Notes under the pieces: model-generated | What the model was told of the DNA's origin: nothing | Seen by the model: the letters and a program-made list of their open reading frames with translations, nothing else | Database searches by the model: none | Made by a program: the position numbers and the translations under genes | Part shown: positions 16,621-25,211 of the stretch, piece after piece | Numbering within the stretch: the stretch's first letter is position 1 | How the letters are laid out: every line of letters begins with the position of its first letter | Assembly: GCF_023243115.1 (NCBI RefSeq) | Contig: NZ_CP085081.1 | Coordinates: 2,232,001-2,296,000, forward strand | Direction: 5' to 3' | Source: Sediminicoccus sp. KRV36 | Lineage (GTDB): Bacteria; Pseudomonadota; Alphaproteobacteria; Acetobacterales; Acetobacteraceae | DNA length: 64,000 nucleotides

Positions 16621-18227
16621 TCCAAAGACGCCAGATCCTTGCCGGGGCGGCAGCCCTGCCGGCCGCCAGCCTTGCGGCGCCCGCCATGGCGCAGCCGGCC
16701 CAGGCGCGCACGCTGCGCTATGTGCCGCATGCCAACCTGCCGAATATCGACCCTTTCACCAACACCTCCTTCGTGGCGCGGGACCATGCCTTCCTGGTCT
16801 ATGACCAGCTCTACGGCATGGATGAGCAGTTCCGCCCGCAGCCGCAGATGGCCGAGGGCCATGTGGTGGAAAATGACGGCCTGCTCTGGCGCTTCACCCT
16901 GCGCGAGAACCTGAAATTCCATGACGGCACGCCGGTGCGTGGGCGGGACTGCATCGCCTCCATCAAGCGCTGGGGCCGGCGCGACGCCTTCGGCCAGGTG
17001 CTGCTGAGCCGCGTGGCCGACATGACGGAAGTGAGCGACCGCGTCTTCACGATCCGGCTGAACACGCCCTTCCCGAAGATGCTGGATTGCTTCGCCAAGG
17101 TGACCACAAGCTGCCTGTTCATCATGCCCGAGCGGCTGGGCAATGTGGACCCCTTCACCAACATCACCGAAGCCGTGGGCAGCGGCCCGTATCGCTTCAT
17201 CGCCAATGAATGGGTGCCGGGCTCGCGCCTCGCCTATGCGCGCAACGCCGATTACGTGCCGCGCCAGGGTGAGGCCTCGATGACGGCGGGCGGCAAGGTC
17301 ACGCATTTCGACCGCGTGGAATGGCTGATCATGCCGGATGCCGCCACGGCCTCGGCCGCGCTGCAATCGGGCGAGATCGACTGGTGGGAACAGCCCACGG
17401 CCGATCTCTTTCCGCTGTTCCTGCGTGGGGCCGCCGCGCGCAACATCCGCGTGGACATCATCAACGGCACCGGGCTGATCGGCATCTTCCGCCCGAACCA
17501 CACGGCCGCCCCCTTCAACAACCCGGCCGTGCGCCGCGCCGTGCTGACCGCCATCAACCAGATGGATTTCATGACCGCCGTGATCGGCGATGCTGGGGTG
17601 GAGGGCCGCCCCAATCTGCGGCGCGAGGGGATCGGCTTCTTCGCGCCTGAAAGCCCCTCGGCCAGCACGGTCGGGCTGGACCGGCTGCGCAAGAGCGTGG
17701 ATGCGGCGCGCGCCGAGATCCAGGCGGCGGGGGCCATGGGCCAGCGCCTCGTGCTGCTGAACGCGACGGATCTTTCCTCGATCAACGCGGCGACGCTGGT
17801 CGGCGCGGATCTGTTCCGCCGCATGGGCTTCAATGTGGACCTGGTCAGCACCGACTGGGGCACGCTGGTGGCCCGCCGTGGCAGCCGCAACCCGTTGGAC
17901 CAGGGCGGCTGGAGCGGCTTCTTCACCTTCTGGTCGGGCGTGGATCACTGGAATCCGGCGAGCCATGCCTCGATCCGTGGCCATGGCGAGAATGCCTGGC
18001 CGGGCTGGCCCACCATCCCCGCGATGGAAGCCCAGCGCGATGCCTGGTTCAGCGCGCCCAATGCGGCGGCCGAACTGGCGGCCACGACCGAGATGCAGCG
18101 CATCGCCTTCGAGGAAGTGCCCTATGTGCCGACCGGCATGTATTACCAGCCCACGGCGATCCGGCGGAACCTGACCGGCTTGCTCAAGGGCCAGCCGCCG
18201 CTGTTCTGGAATATCCGGCGCAGCTGA
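16617..18227 (+). CDS. Peptide/opine-type ABC transporter substrate-binding protein (SBP family 5)
   Basis: 536 residues, with a signal MIQRRQILAGAAALPAASLAAPAMA containing twin Arg, cleaved near residue 25. The SBP_bac_5 landmarks are FTNTSFVARDHAFLVYDQLY, LKFHDGTPVRGRDC (very typical), PYRFIANEWVPGSRL and the late FNNPAVRRAVLTAINQ. It binds oligopeptides, nickel or related solutes. No permease or ATPase genes adjoin it; only the aldehyde dehydrogenase is coupled upstream, so the transporter partner is encoded elsewhere. Confidence 0.88.
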   Translation: MIQRRQILAGAAALPAASLAAPAMAQPAQARTLRYVPHANLPNIDPFTNTSFVARDHAFLVYDQLYGMDEQFRPQPQMAEGHVVENDGLLWRFTLRENLKFHDGTPVRGRDCIASIKRWGRRDAFGQVLLSRVADMTEVSDRVFTIRLNTPFPKMLDCFAKVTTSCLFIMPERLGNVDPFTNITEAVGSGPYRFIANEWVPGSRLAYARNADYVPRQGEASMTAGGKVTHFDRVEWLIMPDAATASAALQSGEIDWWEQPTADLFPLFLRGAAARNIRVDIINGTGLIGIFRPNHTAAPFNNPAVRRAVLTAINQMDFMTAVIGDAGVEGRPNLRREGIGFFAPESPSASTVGLDRLRKSVDAARAEIQAAGAMGQRLVLLNATDLSSINAATLVGADLFRRMGFNVDLVSTDWGTLVARRGSRNPLDQGGWSGFFTFWSGVDHWNPASHASIRGHGENAWPGWPTIPAMEAQRDAWFSAPNAAAELAATTEMQRIAFEEVPYVPTGMYYQPTAIRRNLTGLLKGQPPLFWNIRRS

Positions 18228-18236
18228 GGCCAGTGG

Positions 18237-18263
18237 GAAGGACGGCCCCGCGTGGCCGCCTTC
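18237..18263. terminator. Bidirectional terminator-like hairpin
   Basis: The arms GAAGG(A)CGGCC and GGCCGCCTTC form a 10-bp stem with one bulged A and a 6-nt loop, between the convergent genes ending at 18227 and 18262. No T-tract is present. It is probably the shared 3'-end structure of both transcripts. Confidence 0.45.
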
Positions 18264-18522
18264 AATCGAAGCAGGTGACGTGCACCACCGCGACATTCGC
18301 GGTGGTGCCGACCGTGATACGGGCCTGCTGCGCGAGTGGGGCGCCGCGCGTCTGCGGGGCGCCGTTCGATGTGACGCAGAAGAGCGTTGCGGTCTGTCCG
18401 CGCGCCACGCCGTAGCTTTGCCCTTGCAGCACCTGCTGGCCCTGGGCGAAGGCGAAGCCCCCCGCCAGGATGGCGCCCACCGCCGCACCGGCGACGAAGG
18501 CGCTGAAACGCCATTTTTCCAT
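18262..18522 (-). CDS. Small exported protein of unknown function
   Basis: 86 residues with a signal peptide or anchor (FVAGAAVGAILAGGFAFA, cut near residue 26). A mature beta-rich domain of about 60 residues follows with two Cys, near residue 50 and third from the end, that could form a disulphide. A GGAGGG site precedes ATG 18522; a GTG one codon earlier is possible. I recognise no family. Confidence 0.5.
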   Translation of the reverse strand: MEKWRFSAFVAGAAVGAILAGGFAFAQGQQVLQGQSYGVARGQTATLFCVTSNGAPQTRGAPLAQQARITVGTTANVAVVHVTCFD

Positions 18523-18626
18523 CACATCTCAACCCTCCGCGTGTGATGGCGTGAGGATAGCGAACCCACGCACCCGGGCGCGATGGAAATGCGCCGATGC
18601 CACCCATCGGCGGCTCCGATGGCCGT

Positions 18627-19484
18627 TCAGTCGAGGAAGCGCCGCATGGCGTCGCTGTAGGGCGCTTCGCGCGTCCAGCGCGCCATGGCGCCCTTCTCCG
18701 GCAGGCCAGTGAGGCTGCCGGGCGAAGCCCCGTCCCGCAGGGCCTTCAACGTCGCGTGAATGGCCTGGGCCGCCGCCTGGGAGGGCGCGTGGCCCTGCAA
18801 TGCGATGCGCACGCCGCGGCTGGCGAGATAGGCGCGGTCGGTGATCTCGGCGCTGAGCGTCCCCAGGATGAGGGGCTGCTTCGCCACCTCGGCCGCCGCG
18901 TCCAGTTCGGCCCGGGTGGTGACGCCGGTGAGGAAGATGCCATCCGTGCCGCAGTCATTATAGGCGCGGATGCGGGCCAGGCAGTCATCGCGGCTGGTCA
19001 TGCTCATCGCACCGGTGCGGGCAAAGATGCAGAGGCTCGCATCCACCCGCGCCGCCACGGCTGCGCGCATCTTGCCCACTCCTTCCGCGATGGAAATCAG
19101 GCGCGGCTTCGCGGCGCCGAAGGGGCGCGGCAGGTCGGTATCCTCGATGGACATGGCGGCGATGCCGGCCACCTCCAGCTCCTCCACCGTGCGCTGCACA
19201 TTGAGCGCATTGCCGTAGCCGTGATCGGCATCCACAACGAGCGGCAGGGTGCCGGCGCGGGTGATGCGCCGGGCCTGGGTGGCGAATTCGGTCAGCGTGA
19301 TCAGGATGTGATCCGGCGCGCCCAGGATGGCGAGGGAGGCGGTGGAGCCGGCGAACATCCCCAGCTCGAACCCCAATTCCTCGGCGATGCGGGCCGAGAG
19401 CGGATCATGCACCGAGGCGGGGTGGATGCAGGCCGCCCCCTCAAGCACGGCGCGGGCGCGGTGGCGGCGTTCGGTGGCGTTCAT
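18627..19484 (-). CDS. ICL/PEP-mutase superfamily enzyme, oxaloacetate decarboxylase-like
   Basis: A 285-residue (beta/alpha)8 enzyme. Signatures are HPASVHDPLSARIAEELGF, the metal/substrate block VVDADHGYGNALNVQRTV (residues about 82-99) and AMSIEDTDLPRPFG. The GYGNALN loop and lack of the isocitrate-lyase catalytic Cys motif fit the Pseudomonas PA4872 type, which decarboxylates oxaloacetate, rather than PEP mutase or methylisocitrate lyase. It is divergent from an alpha-hydroxyacid dehydrogenase with about 118 bp between starts. Confidence 0.8.
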   Translation of the reverse strand: MNATERRHRARAVLEGAACIHPASVHDPLSARIAEELGFELGMFAGSTASLAILGAPDHILITLTEFATQARRITRAGTLPLVVDADHGYGNALNVQRTVEELEVAGIAAMSIEDTDLPRPFGAAKPRLISIAEGVGKMRAAVAARVDASLCIFARTGAMSMTSRDDCLARIRAYNDCGTDGIFLTGVTTRAELDAAAEVAKQPLILGTLSAEITDRAYLASRGVRIALQGHAPSQAAAQAIHATLKALRDGASPGSLTGLPEKGAMARWTREAPYSDAMRRFLD

Positions 19485-19602
19485 CAGGCTCTCCCCCAGG
19501 GTTGGGGGGATTGTCGCGCTTGTGCGCCGGAACCGCGAGAGGGGGGGCTTCCGAATTCATCCGCACAAGATAGCTTTGCCCAGAACGATGCGGAGAAACG
19601 CC

Positions 19603-20685
19603 ATGCGCAATTTTGAAGAACGCTTCCAGGTCCTGCACGAATTCGTGAAGGCCGCGAAGGTGAAACTGAACGCCAATGTCTGGGACTACCTGGTGGGTGC
19701 GACCGAGACGGAAACGACGCTCGCCCGCAACCGGATGGCGATTGACACCGTGGCGCTGCGCCCGCGCGTGCTGAATGATGTCTCCAAGGTGGATGCCAGC
19801 GTGGATTTCTTCGGCCACCGGATCCGCCTGCCGGTGTTCTGCGCGCCGGTGGGCTCGCTGGAGAGCTTCGAGCCGGGCGGCGGTGTCAGTGTCGCCAAGG
19901 GCTCGGGCGCCTTCGGCATCCCCTTCATGCTGAGCAGCGTGAGCCAGCCCGGGCTTGAGGCCTGCGCCAAGGCGGCAACCGGCCCCAAGGTGTTCCAGCT
20001 CTATGTGCGCGGCGATGACGCCTTCGTGGATGACTATGCGGAACGGGTGATCGCCGCCGGCTATGACGCCTTCTGCATGACGGTGGACACGGCGCATTAC
20101 TCACGCCGCGAGCGGGATATCGCCAAGCGCTTCGTGAAGACCTGGCGGGCGGCCAATACCGGCATGGACCACCAGGCCGCACTCTCCTGGCGGGAAGTCG
20201 CGCGCTTCAAGCAGAAGCACAAGATCCCGCTGATCCTGAAGGGCATCGGCACGGGCGAGGATGCGGCTATCGCCTGCGAGCATGGGGTGGATGTGATCTA
20301 CGTCTCCAACCATGGCGGGCGCCAGCTGGATGGTGGCCGCGGCTCGCTCGATGTGCTGCCCGAGGTGGTGGAGGCTGTCGCCGGCCGCGCCAAGATCATG
20401 GTGGATGGCAGCTTCAGCCGCGGGACCGACATCGTGAAGGCGGTGGCACTTGGGGCGGATTGGGTGGGTCTTGGACGCCTCTACCTCTATGGCCTCGCGG
20501 CCGAGGGTGCGGAGGGGATCGAGCGGCTGCTGGAAATCCTGGAGGATGAGGTGATCAAGGCGCTGGGGCTGACGGGGGTGAACAGCTTCGGCCAGCTCAA
20601 CCGTGGCCATGTGCATCTGGGCGCGCCGCCCGTGGTGTTCCCCTCCGTCCACAGCGCATTTCCGCTGCTGAAGGAGGGGTATTAA
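19603..20685 (+). CDS. FMN-dependent alpha-hydroxyacid dehydrogenase (lactate dehydrogenase family)
   Basis: A 360-residue TIM-barrel flavoenzyme oxidising L-lactate, mandelate, glycolate or a similar 2-hydroxyacid. Family features are PVFCAPVG near 69, the FMN-contacting QLYVRGDD, TVDTAHYSRRERDI, the catalytic His in YVSNHGGRQLDGGRG (about 240-255) and IMVDGSFSRGTDIVKA. A GGAG site lies 8 bp before ATG 19603; an in-frame ATG at 19588 is less well placed. It has no membrane-binding insertion, so it is soluble. An R4-type hairpin follows its stop. Confidence 0.88.
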   Translation: MRNFEERFQVLHEFVKAAKVKLNANVWDYLVGATETETTLARNRMAIDTVALRPRVLNDVSKVDASVDFFGHRIRLPVFCAPVGSLESFEPGGGVSVAKGSGAFGIPFMLSSVSQPGLEACAKAATGPKVFQLYVRGDDAFVDDYAERVIAAGYDAFCMTVDTAHYSRRERDIAKRFVKTWRAANTGMDHQAALSWREVARFKQKHKIPLILKGIGTGEDAAIACEHGVDVIYVSNHGGRQLDGGRGSLDVLPEVVEAVAGRAKIMVDGSFSRGTDIVKAVALGADWVGLGRLYLYGLAAEGAEGIERLLEILEDEVIKALGLTGVNSFGQLNRGHVHLGAPPVVFPSVHSAFPLLKEGY

Positions 20686-20702
20686 GCGCAGGGCCCGTCT
20701 GG

Positions 20703-20750
20703 CAGATCGGCTTTGCGTGTTGCTGCAAAGCCGATCCGCCGGTGAATGCC
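20703..20750 (+). repeat. Single palindromic 3'-end element (R4)
   Basis: Perfect 12-bp arms GATCGGCTTTGC (20705-20716) and GCAAAGCCGATC (20725-20736) with an 8-nt loop are followed by CGCCGGTGAAT. It begins 17 bp after the lldD-like stop and runs into the stop of the convergent gene. The GATC start, GGCTTTGC core and GTGAAT flank relate it to R1-R3. Confidence 0.7.
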
Positions 20751-21089
20751 TCAGCGCGCTTCCATGCCGCTGCGCGTGGCGACGATTTCGCTCGTCACGC
20801 AGATATCAATGCGCATCAGCTCGGCCGTCTGGCCGTTGGCCCAGACGATCTTGAAGTCATTGGCGCCGGCGTTGCGCGCGCGGAAGCGCATGGTGGCGCC
20901 GTTGACGAGCACATTGGTGCCGAGCTGATCGGTGCCCCAGCTGCGCTGCGCGCTCGAGCCGAAGTAGAATTCCTGCACCGTGGCGCCGGAGCGGTTCACC
21001 AGGGTGAAGCTGGTATCGCACTGGGCGCTGGCAGCGCCGGCGATGCCGGTCGTCATCAGGGCGGCGAGGAGGAGGCGGCGCAATTTCAT
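20751..21089 (-). CDS. Small exported beta-rich protein of unknown function
   Basis: 112 residues: signal peptide MKLRRLLLAALMTTGIAGAASA (cut near 22), then a compact domain beginning QCDTSFTLVNRSGATVQEFYFG with a second Cys near the C-terminus (RIDICVTSE), suggesting one disulphide. The NRSG...VxEFYxS and FKIVWANGQTAELMRIDIC patterns look like a small beta-sandwich. The start at 21089 places the charged signal N-region correctly. I cannot assign a function. Confidence 0.6.
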   Translation of the reverse strand: MKLRRLLLAALMTTGIAGAASAQCDTSFTLVNRSGATVQEFYFGSSAQRSWGTDQLGTNVLVNGATMRFRARNAGANDFKIVWANGQTAELMRIDICVTSEIVATRSGMEAR

Positions 21090-21194
21090 GGTTCTATCCG
21101 TTCGCGTGTGGCTCAAAACACGCGAAACCTCCAGCGTTTCGGGAAAAGCGTCAATAAATGCTTCGGCATGGGCGCGGGTAACCGGTCCGTGTGG

Positions 21195-21827
21195 TCAGGT
21201 CAGCCTGCCATAGCCGTCGAACTGCGCGGTGACGGCCACCATTTCACCGGGCGTCAGCAGCACCGGCGCCAGCCCCGCGCCCAGCAGATCGAGATATTCG
21301 GCCGCGAGGTTTTCCACCTCCCGCGCCAGCGTTTCGGCGGCGGCGAGCGTGGTGCCGAGTGCTACGACGCCGTGATTGGCCAAGAGGCAGGCGCGGCGGC
21401 CGGCCAGCGCCACGACGGCGGCCTCGGCCAGCGCCTGGGTGCCGAAGGTGGCATAGGCCGAGCAGCGGATGTCATCGCCACCGGCCAGCGCGATCATGTA
21501 GTGAAACGGCGGCAATCCGCGCCGCGCACAGGAGAGGGCCGTGGCGCGCGGGCTGTGGGTATGCACGATGGCCTGCACCTCGGGCCGGGCGGCGTAGATC
21601 TCCGCATGCAGGCGCCATTCGGAGGAGGGGCGGCGCTCGCCCGCGAGGACCGTGCCATCCAGCGCCACATCCACCAGCGCGTCCCCGGTCAGTGCCGCAT
21701 AGGGCAGGCCCGAGGGCGTAATGCGAAACCCGCCCCCCAGCCGCTGCGAGACATTGCCCGATTTGCTCGGCATGAAGCCCAGCGCATCGAGGCGCCGGGC
21801 CGTCTCGATCAGGGCGTCAGGCTGCAT
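21195..21827 (-). CDS. Class II aldolase/adducin family protein
   Basis: 210 residues. The zinc site HTHSPRA (about residues 89-95) and the later His in LLANHGVVALG are intact, as is the acidic residue in SEWRLHAEIY that serves as catalytic acid. The family includes fuculose-1-phosphate aldolase and methylthioribulose-1-phosphate dehydratase. The N-terminal GFMPSKSGNVSQRL (usually SGNxSxR) binds substrate phosphate. The start overlaps the upstream GST gene by 11 bp, so they are cotranscribed. Confidence 0.85.
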   Translation of the reverse strand: MQPDALIETARRLDALGFMPSKSGNVSQRLGGGFRITPSGLPYAALTGDALVDVALDGTVLAGERRPSSEWRLHAEIYAARPEVQAIVHTHSPRATALSCARRGLPPFHYMIALAGGDDIRCSAYATFGTQALAEAAVVALAGRRACLLANHGVVALGTTLAAAETLAREVENLAAEYLDLLGAGLAPVLLTPGEMVAVTAQFDGYGRLT

Positions 21828-22428
21828 CGCGCAGCGCGCGGGCGGCCAGCGCCGCGGGGCGGTTGAAGCAGCGATCGAGCCAGGCCTTCACCTTCGCGTG
21901 GCCGCCGAAATCGAAGTTGTTGGACCAGGCGCCAAAGAGCACGCCAGCCAGGTTGCAATCGGCGATGGTGAAGTCATTGCCGAGCAGATAGGGATTGGCG
22001 CCCAACTGGCCCTCCAGCACATCGAGCCGCGCCGAGAGGCCGGCCGCACCCGCTGCCGCCTGGCCGGCATCGCGCTCGGCCGGGGGGCGGAGATAGGTGT
22101 TGTAGGCCCATTGCATCGCGGCGGGCTCGGCCTCGGTCGCGGCCCAGAGTGTCCATTGCATCGCGCGGCTATGGTCATCGCCACCGGGGTTGAGCGGCGC
22201 GCCGGCCCGGGCCGCGATGTGCAGGTTGATGGCGAGGCTTTCGAACAGCACCAGCGCGCCATCCTCCATCGCGGGGATCTTGCCGTTGGGGTTCACCTTG
22301 AGATGGGCGGCGGATTTCATGCCGGGGCCAAAGCCCACCGGGATCACCTCATAGGGCAGGCCCGCTTCCTCGGCCGCCCAGATGCAGCGGAAGGCGCGGG
22401 ATTTGGCGACGCCGTGGATGCGGATCAT
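21817..22428 (-). CDS. Glutathione S-transferase family protein
   Basis: 203 residues: thioredoxin-fold N-domain (MIRIHGVAKSRAFRCIWAAEEAG, NPNGKIPAMEDG with cis-Pro, and the glutathione-contacting LFESLAI near 62) plus an all-helical C-domain with NDFTIADCNLAG (N-capping Asp). The conserved FESLAI stretch indicates glutathione binding. The start overlaps the stop of a small membrane-protein gene (ATGA), so the order is membrane protein, GST, aldolase in one operon. Confidence 0.88.
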   Translation of the reverse strand: MIRIHGVAKSRAFRCIWAAEEAGLPYEVIPVGFGPGMKSAAHLKVNPNGKIPAMEDGALVLFESLAINLHIAARAGAPLNPGGDDHSRAMQWTLWAATEAEPAAMQWAYNTYLRPPAERDAGQAAAGAAGLSARLDVLEGQLGANPYLLGNDFTIADCNLAGVLFGAWSNNFDFGGHAKVKAWLDRCFNRPAALAARALRDAA

Positions 22429-22625
22429 GGTTTGGTTCCCTGGAGTTTGGCGATGGATTTGGCGTGCTCGACGGTGCTGCGCTGGAAGCGCACGAGCAGC
22501 GCCGCCCAGATGATGAGCAGCAGCAGCGCCCAGAAAAACCCGACATAGGTCAGCGCCATGGCTGCGCAGACCACCCAGCCCAGGGAGAGCACCATGCCCT
22601 GGCGCAAAAGGGCGATGAGCGGCAT
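22425..22625 (-). CDS. Small two-helix membrane protein
   Basis: 66 residues with two hydrophobic segments (about 12-30 and 32-50) and a basic tail (RFQRSTVEHAKSIAKLQG). The start is ATG 22625 and the stop overlaps the GST start by 4 bp. No family recognised; the coupling suggests a shared role with the GST and class II aldolase. Confidence 0.55.
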   Translation of the reverse strand: MPLIALLRQGMVLSLGWVVCAAMALTYVGFFWALLLLIIWAALLVRFQRSTVEHAKSIAKLQGTKP

Positions 22626-22791
22626 GGCTGGCCTCAGCCGCGCAGGCGCTGGGGGCAGGGCGGAGCGGTCATCCGGCACTGCCTCGCGCGGGGGGGATGG
22701 TGATCGGCACGCAGCTGCATGGGGCTTGGTTTGTGGCAGATATCGCGCCCTGGCAAGCGGGCAAGTCACGTCACCCCGGCCGGATTTCGCA

Positions 22792-23766
22792 TCATCCGCC
22801 GGGGCGCAGGCCCAATTCGCGCACGGTCTCGATCTCCTGCTGGTTCACCGCGATGGCGTCATTCGCATAGGCCTCGCTGTCCAGGTAGCGCACCGGCATG
22901 TCGAAGCGGGCCAGCACGGCCAGATGCTGCGGGTCATGCACGGCGCGCTTGAAGGCGTCATGGATGATGTTCACCGTCGCGGGCGGCGTGCCGCGCGGTG
23001 CGGCGATGCCATAGGCGCTCTCGGCCACCACATCATGGCCGAGTTCGCGGAAGGTCGGCACATCCGGGAAGCGGACGGCGCGCTGGGACATCCACAGCCC
23101 AAGCGGACGGACCCGGCCCTCCAGCGCCATGTCGGCCCAGGCCGAGGTCTCGGCCGAGAAGTGAATCTGCCCGCCCAGCAGGTTCTGCAGATTGGGCGCG
23201 GCCCCGCGAAACGCCACGGCCGTCCATTCGATGCCGAGCAGCCGGGCGAGGCGCGTCATCGCCACATCGGTCGTATTGGCGCCGGGGGTGCCGTAGAACA
23301 GCGTGCCGGGGTTGGCGCGGGCGTGGTCGAGCAATTCGCGCAGGCTGCGCCAGGGGGCATCGGGGCGCACCACCACGCCGCCCATATAGCCCACCATGCG
23401 GATCACCCAGGTGAAATCCTGCAGGGGGTCGAAGGGCGGCGGCATGTTCTGCGCGCGCATCATCGCCGGCATGCGGAACACGCCATTGGGCATCTGGCTG
23501 AGCGTGTAGCCATCCGGCCGTGCCTCCCGCGCCAGGGCCTGCGCGCCGAGCGTGCCCGAGGCGCCGGGCTTGTTCTCGACGATGATGGCCTGGCCCAGAT
23601 GGCGCGACGCGATCTCGCACACCATGCGCATCTGGATGTCGGTGGCGCCGCCCGGTGTCCAGGGGACGTAGACGCGCAAGGGCTTGTCGGGGAAGCGGCT
23701 CTGGGCGAGCGCCAGGCTGGGCGCAAAAAGCCCCGCGGCCAGGGTTGCGCGGCGTGTGATCGGCAT
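22792..23766 (-). CDS. TctC/Bug family tripartite tricarboxylate receptor
   Basis: 324 residues: signal peptide (MPITRRATLAAGLFAPSLALA) then the Bug fold. Family markers are FPDKPLRVYVPWTPGGATD, IIVENKPGASGTLGAQALAR, a variable middle, and FPDVPTFRELG near 240. Such periplasmic receptors bind carboxylates for TctAB-type transporters, but no tctA or tctB is nearby. A GAGGA site precedes ATG 23766. It lies 90 bp downstream of the alpha/beta-hydrolase gene on the same strand. Confidence 0.9.
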   Translation of the reverse strand: MPITRRATLAAGLFAPSLALAQSRFPDKPLRVYVPWTPGGATDIQMRMVCEIASRHLGQAIIVENKPGASGTLGAQALAREARPDGYTLSQMPNGVFRMPAMMRAQNMPPPFDPLQDFTWVIRMVGYMGGVVVRPDAPWRSLRELLDHARANPGTLFYGTPGANTTDVAMTRLARLLGIEWTAVAFRGAAPNLQNLLGGQIHFSAETSAWADMALEGRVRPLGLWMSQRAVRFPDVPTFRELGHDVVAESAYGIAAPRGTPPATVNIIHDAFKRAVHDPQHLAVLARFDMPVRYLDSEAYANDAIAVNQQEIETVRELGLRPGG

Positions 23767-23856
23767 TCGGGGGCTTCCTCGCTTTTCGACGAGCCTGCGT
23801 GGTTTGCCGGGCGCGACGCAACAGGGCGCTTCGCGGCTGCGAGATGCGCTGCGGCG

Positions 23857-24762
23857 TCAGGCCAGATCCAGCAGAGCGCGGGCGAAGGCGGCGGGCGCTT
23901 CCTGCGGCGGGTTGTGGCCCACGCCTGGCAGGAGGCGACGCTCGAAGCGGCCGGTGAAGCGGGGCGAGGGCTGTGCGGGGGGCGGGTTCACGCCATCCGC
24001 CGCGCCATGCAGATCGAGCGTGGGGACGGTGATGGGGGGCAGCTGGGCCAATGCGGCCTCGATGCCGTCATGCGCGGGATCGCCGGGGACCAGGCCGAAT
24101 CGGTGGCGGTAGGAGTGCAGCACCACCTCGACGAAATCCGGATTGTCGAAATGCGCGGCGCTGGCGGCGAAATCCACCTCGGTGAAGCGCCATGCGGGCG
24201 ACCAGAGGGACCAGAGCAGGCGGCAGAATGCGGCGCGGTTCTGTGCCAGGCCGCGCGCCCCGCGCTCCCCATGCAGGTAGAATTGATACCAGTGCCGCAT
24301 CTCGCGTTCGGGCGGCTGCGGTTCATTGGCGCGGGCGATGTCCTGGATGTTGTAGCCGGTGCAGCTGAGCAGGCCGGCGCAGCGCGCGGGGTGCAAGGCT
24401 GCCACCACGCAGGCGGCGCGGCCGCCCCAATCATAGCCGGCGAGGATGGCGGAAGGGATGGCCAGCGCATCCATCAACGCCAGGAGATCAGCGCCGAGCG
24501 CGCCCTGCGCGCCGGAGCGTGGCATGCCCGGCTTCAGCCGCGTCTGCCCATAGCCACGCAGATGCGGCACGAGGAGGCGGTGCCCCGCCAGATGCGGCAG
24601 CAGGCCGTCATAGCAGCGGGCCGAATAGGGAAAGCCGTGGAGCAGGATCATCGGCAGCCCCGTTTCGGGGCCGTGCTCCTCCACGGCGATACTCAGTTGC
24701 GGCGTTTCGACCAACCGCAGCCGCATGGCCTCAGCCACGGACATGGTGGGCGGCGGGGCCAT
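23857..24762 (-). CDS. Alpha/beta hydrolase (epoxide hydrolase/dehalogenase-like)
   Basis: 301 residues. HGFPYSARCYDGLLPHLAGH gives the HGxP oxyanion motif; the nucleophile elbow is GYDWGGRAA, with Asp rather than Ser, as in epoxide hydrolases and haloacid/haloalkane dehalogenases. The acid is in LHGAADG and the catalytic His in GVGHNPPQEAP. The substrate is unknown. It follows yajC by 30 bp, the position usually held by secD in alphaproteobacteria. Alternative starts are at residues 7 and 13. Confidence 0.85.
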   Translation of the reverse strand: MAPPPTMSVAEAMRLRLVETPQLSIAVEEHGPETGLPMILLHGFPYSARCYDGLLPHLAGHRLLVPHLRGYGQTRLKPGMPRSGAQGALGADLLALMDALAIPSAILAGYDWGGRAACVVAALHPARCAGLLSCTGYNIQDIARANEPQPPEREMRHWYQFYLHGERGARGLAQNRAAFCRLLWSLWSPAWRFTEVDFAASAAHFDNPDFVEVVLHSYRHRFGLVPGDPAHDGIEAALAQLPPITVPTLDLHGAADGVNPPPAQPSPRFTGRFERRLLPGVGHNPPQEAPAAFARALLDLA

Positions 24763-24792
24763 GGTCAGACCGGCCGCCGCGCCACATCCCGC

Positions 24793-25125
24793 TCAGCCCT
24801 TGGCGTCGTTGGCGGCTTCGGGCCGGATCACGCTGCCGATGGTGCCGCGCACCACGGTGACGCGCACATTGGTCGCGATTTCGATCTCGACCTCGTCCGA
24901 ACCATCCTTGACCGACTTGATCTCACCGAGGATGCCGCCGGCCGTGATCACGCGGTCACCGCGCTTCAGGCTGGTCAGCATGGCCTTGTGCTCCTTCATC
25001 TTCTTCTGCTGCGGGCGGATCAGCAGGAAATAGAAGACGACGAAGATCAGCAGCAGCGGCAAAAGCTGCATGACGATCGCGCCGGCACCGGCGGCGTCCT
25101 GGGCATAGGCGGGGGAGATGAGCAT
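24793..25125 (-). CDS. yajC: Preprotein translocase subunit YajC
   Basis: 110 residues: one membrane helix (about residues 18-38) ending in the signature FYFLLIRPQQKKMKEHKAML, then the basic domain LKRGDRVITAGGILGEI. YajC accompanies SecDF at the Sec translocon. The start at 25125, preceded by GCGAGG, is chosen; the longer frame to 25185 adds non-family residues. secD and secF do not follow as they commonly do. It is divergent from the DUF815 ATPase, a conserved neighbour pair. Confidence 0.93.
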   Translation of the reverse strand: MLISPAYAQDAAGAGAIVMQLLPLLLIFVVFYFLLIRPQQKKMKEHKAMLTSLKRGDRVITAGGILGEIKSVKDGSDEVEIEIATNVRVTVVRGTIGSVIRPEAANDAKG

Positions 25126-25211
25126 CGGGCCTCGCAATGGGGAAAGGGATGCAGGGCAGATGAACCGCCCGAAGGCTTGCGTCAACCGTTCAGCAGCGCT
25201 TCAAGCGGGGC

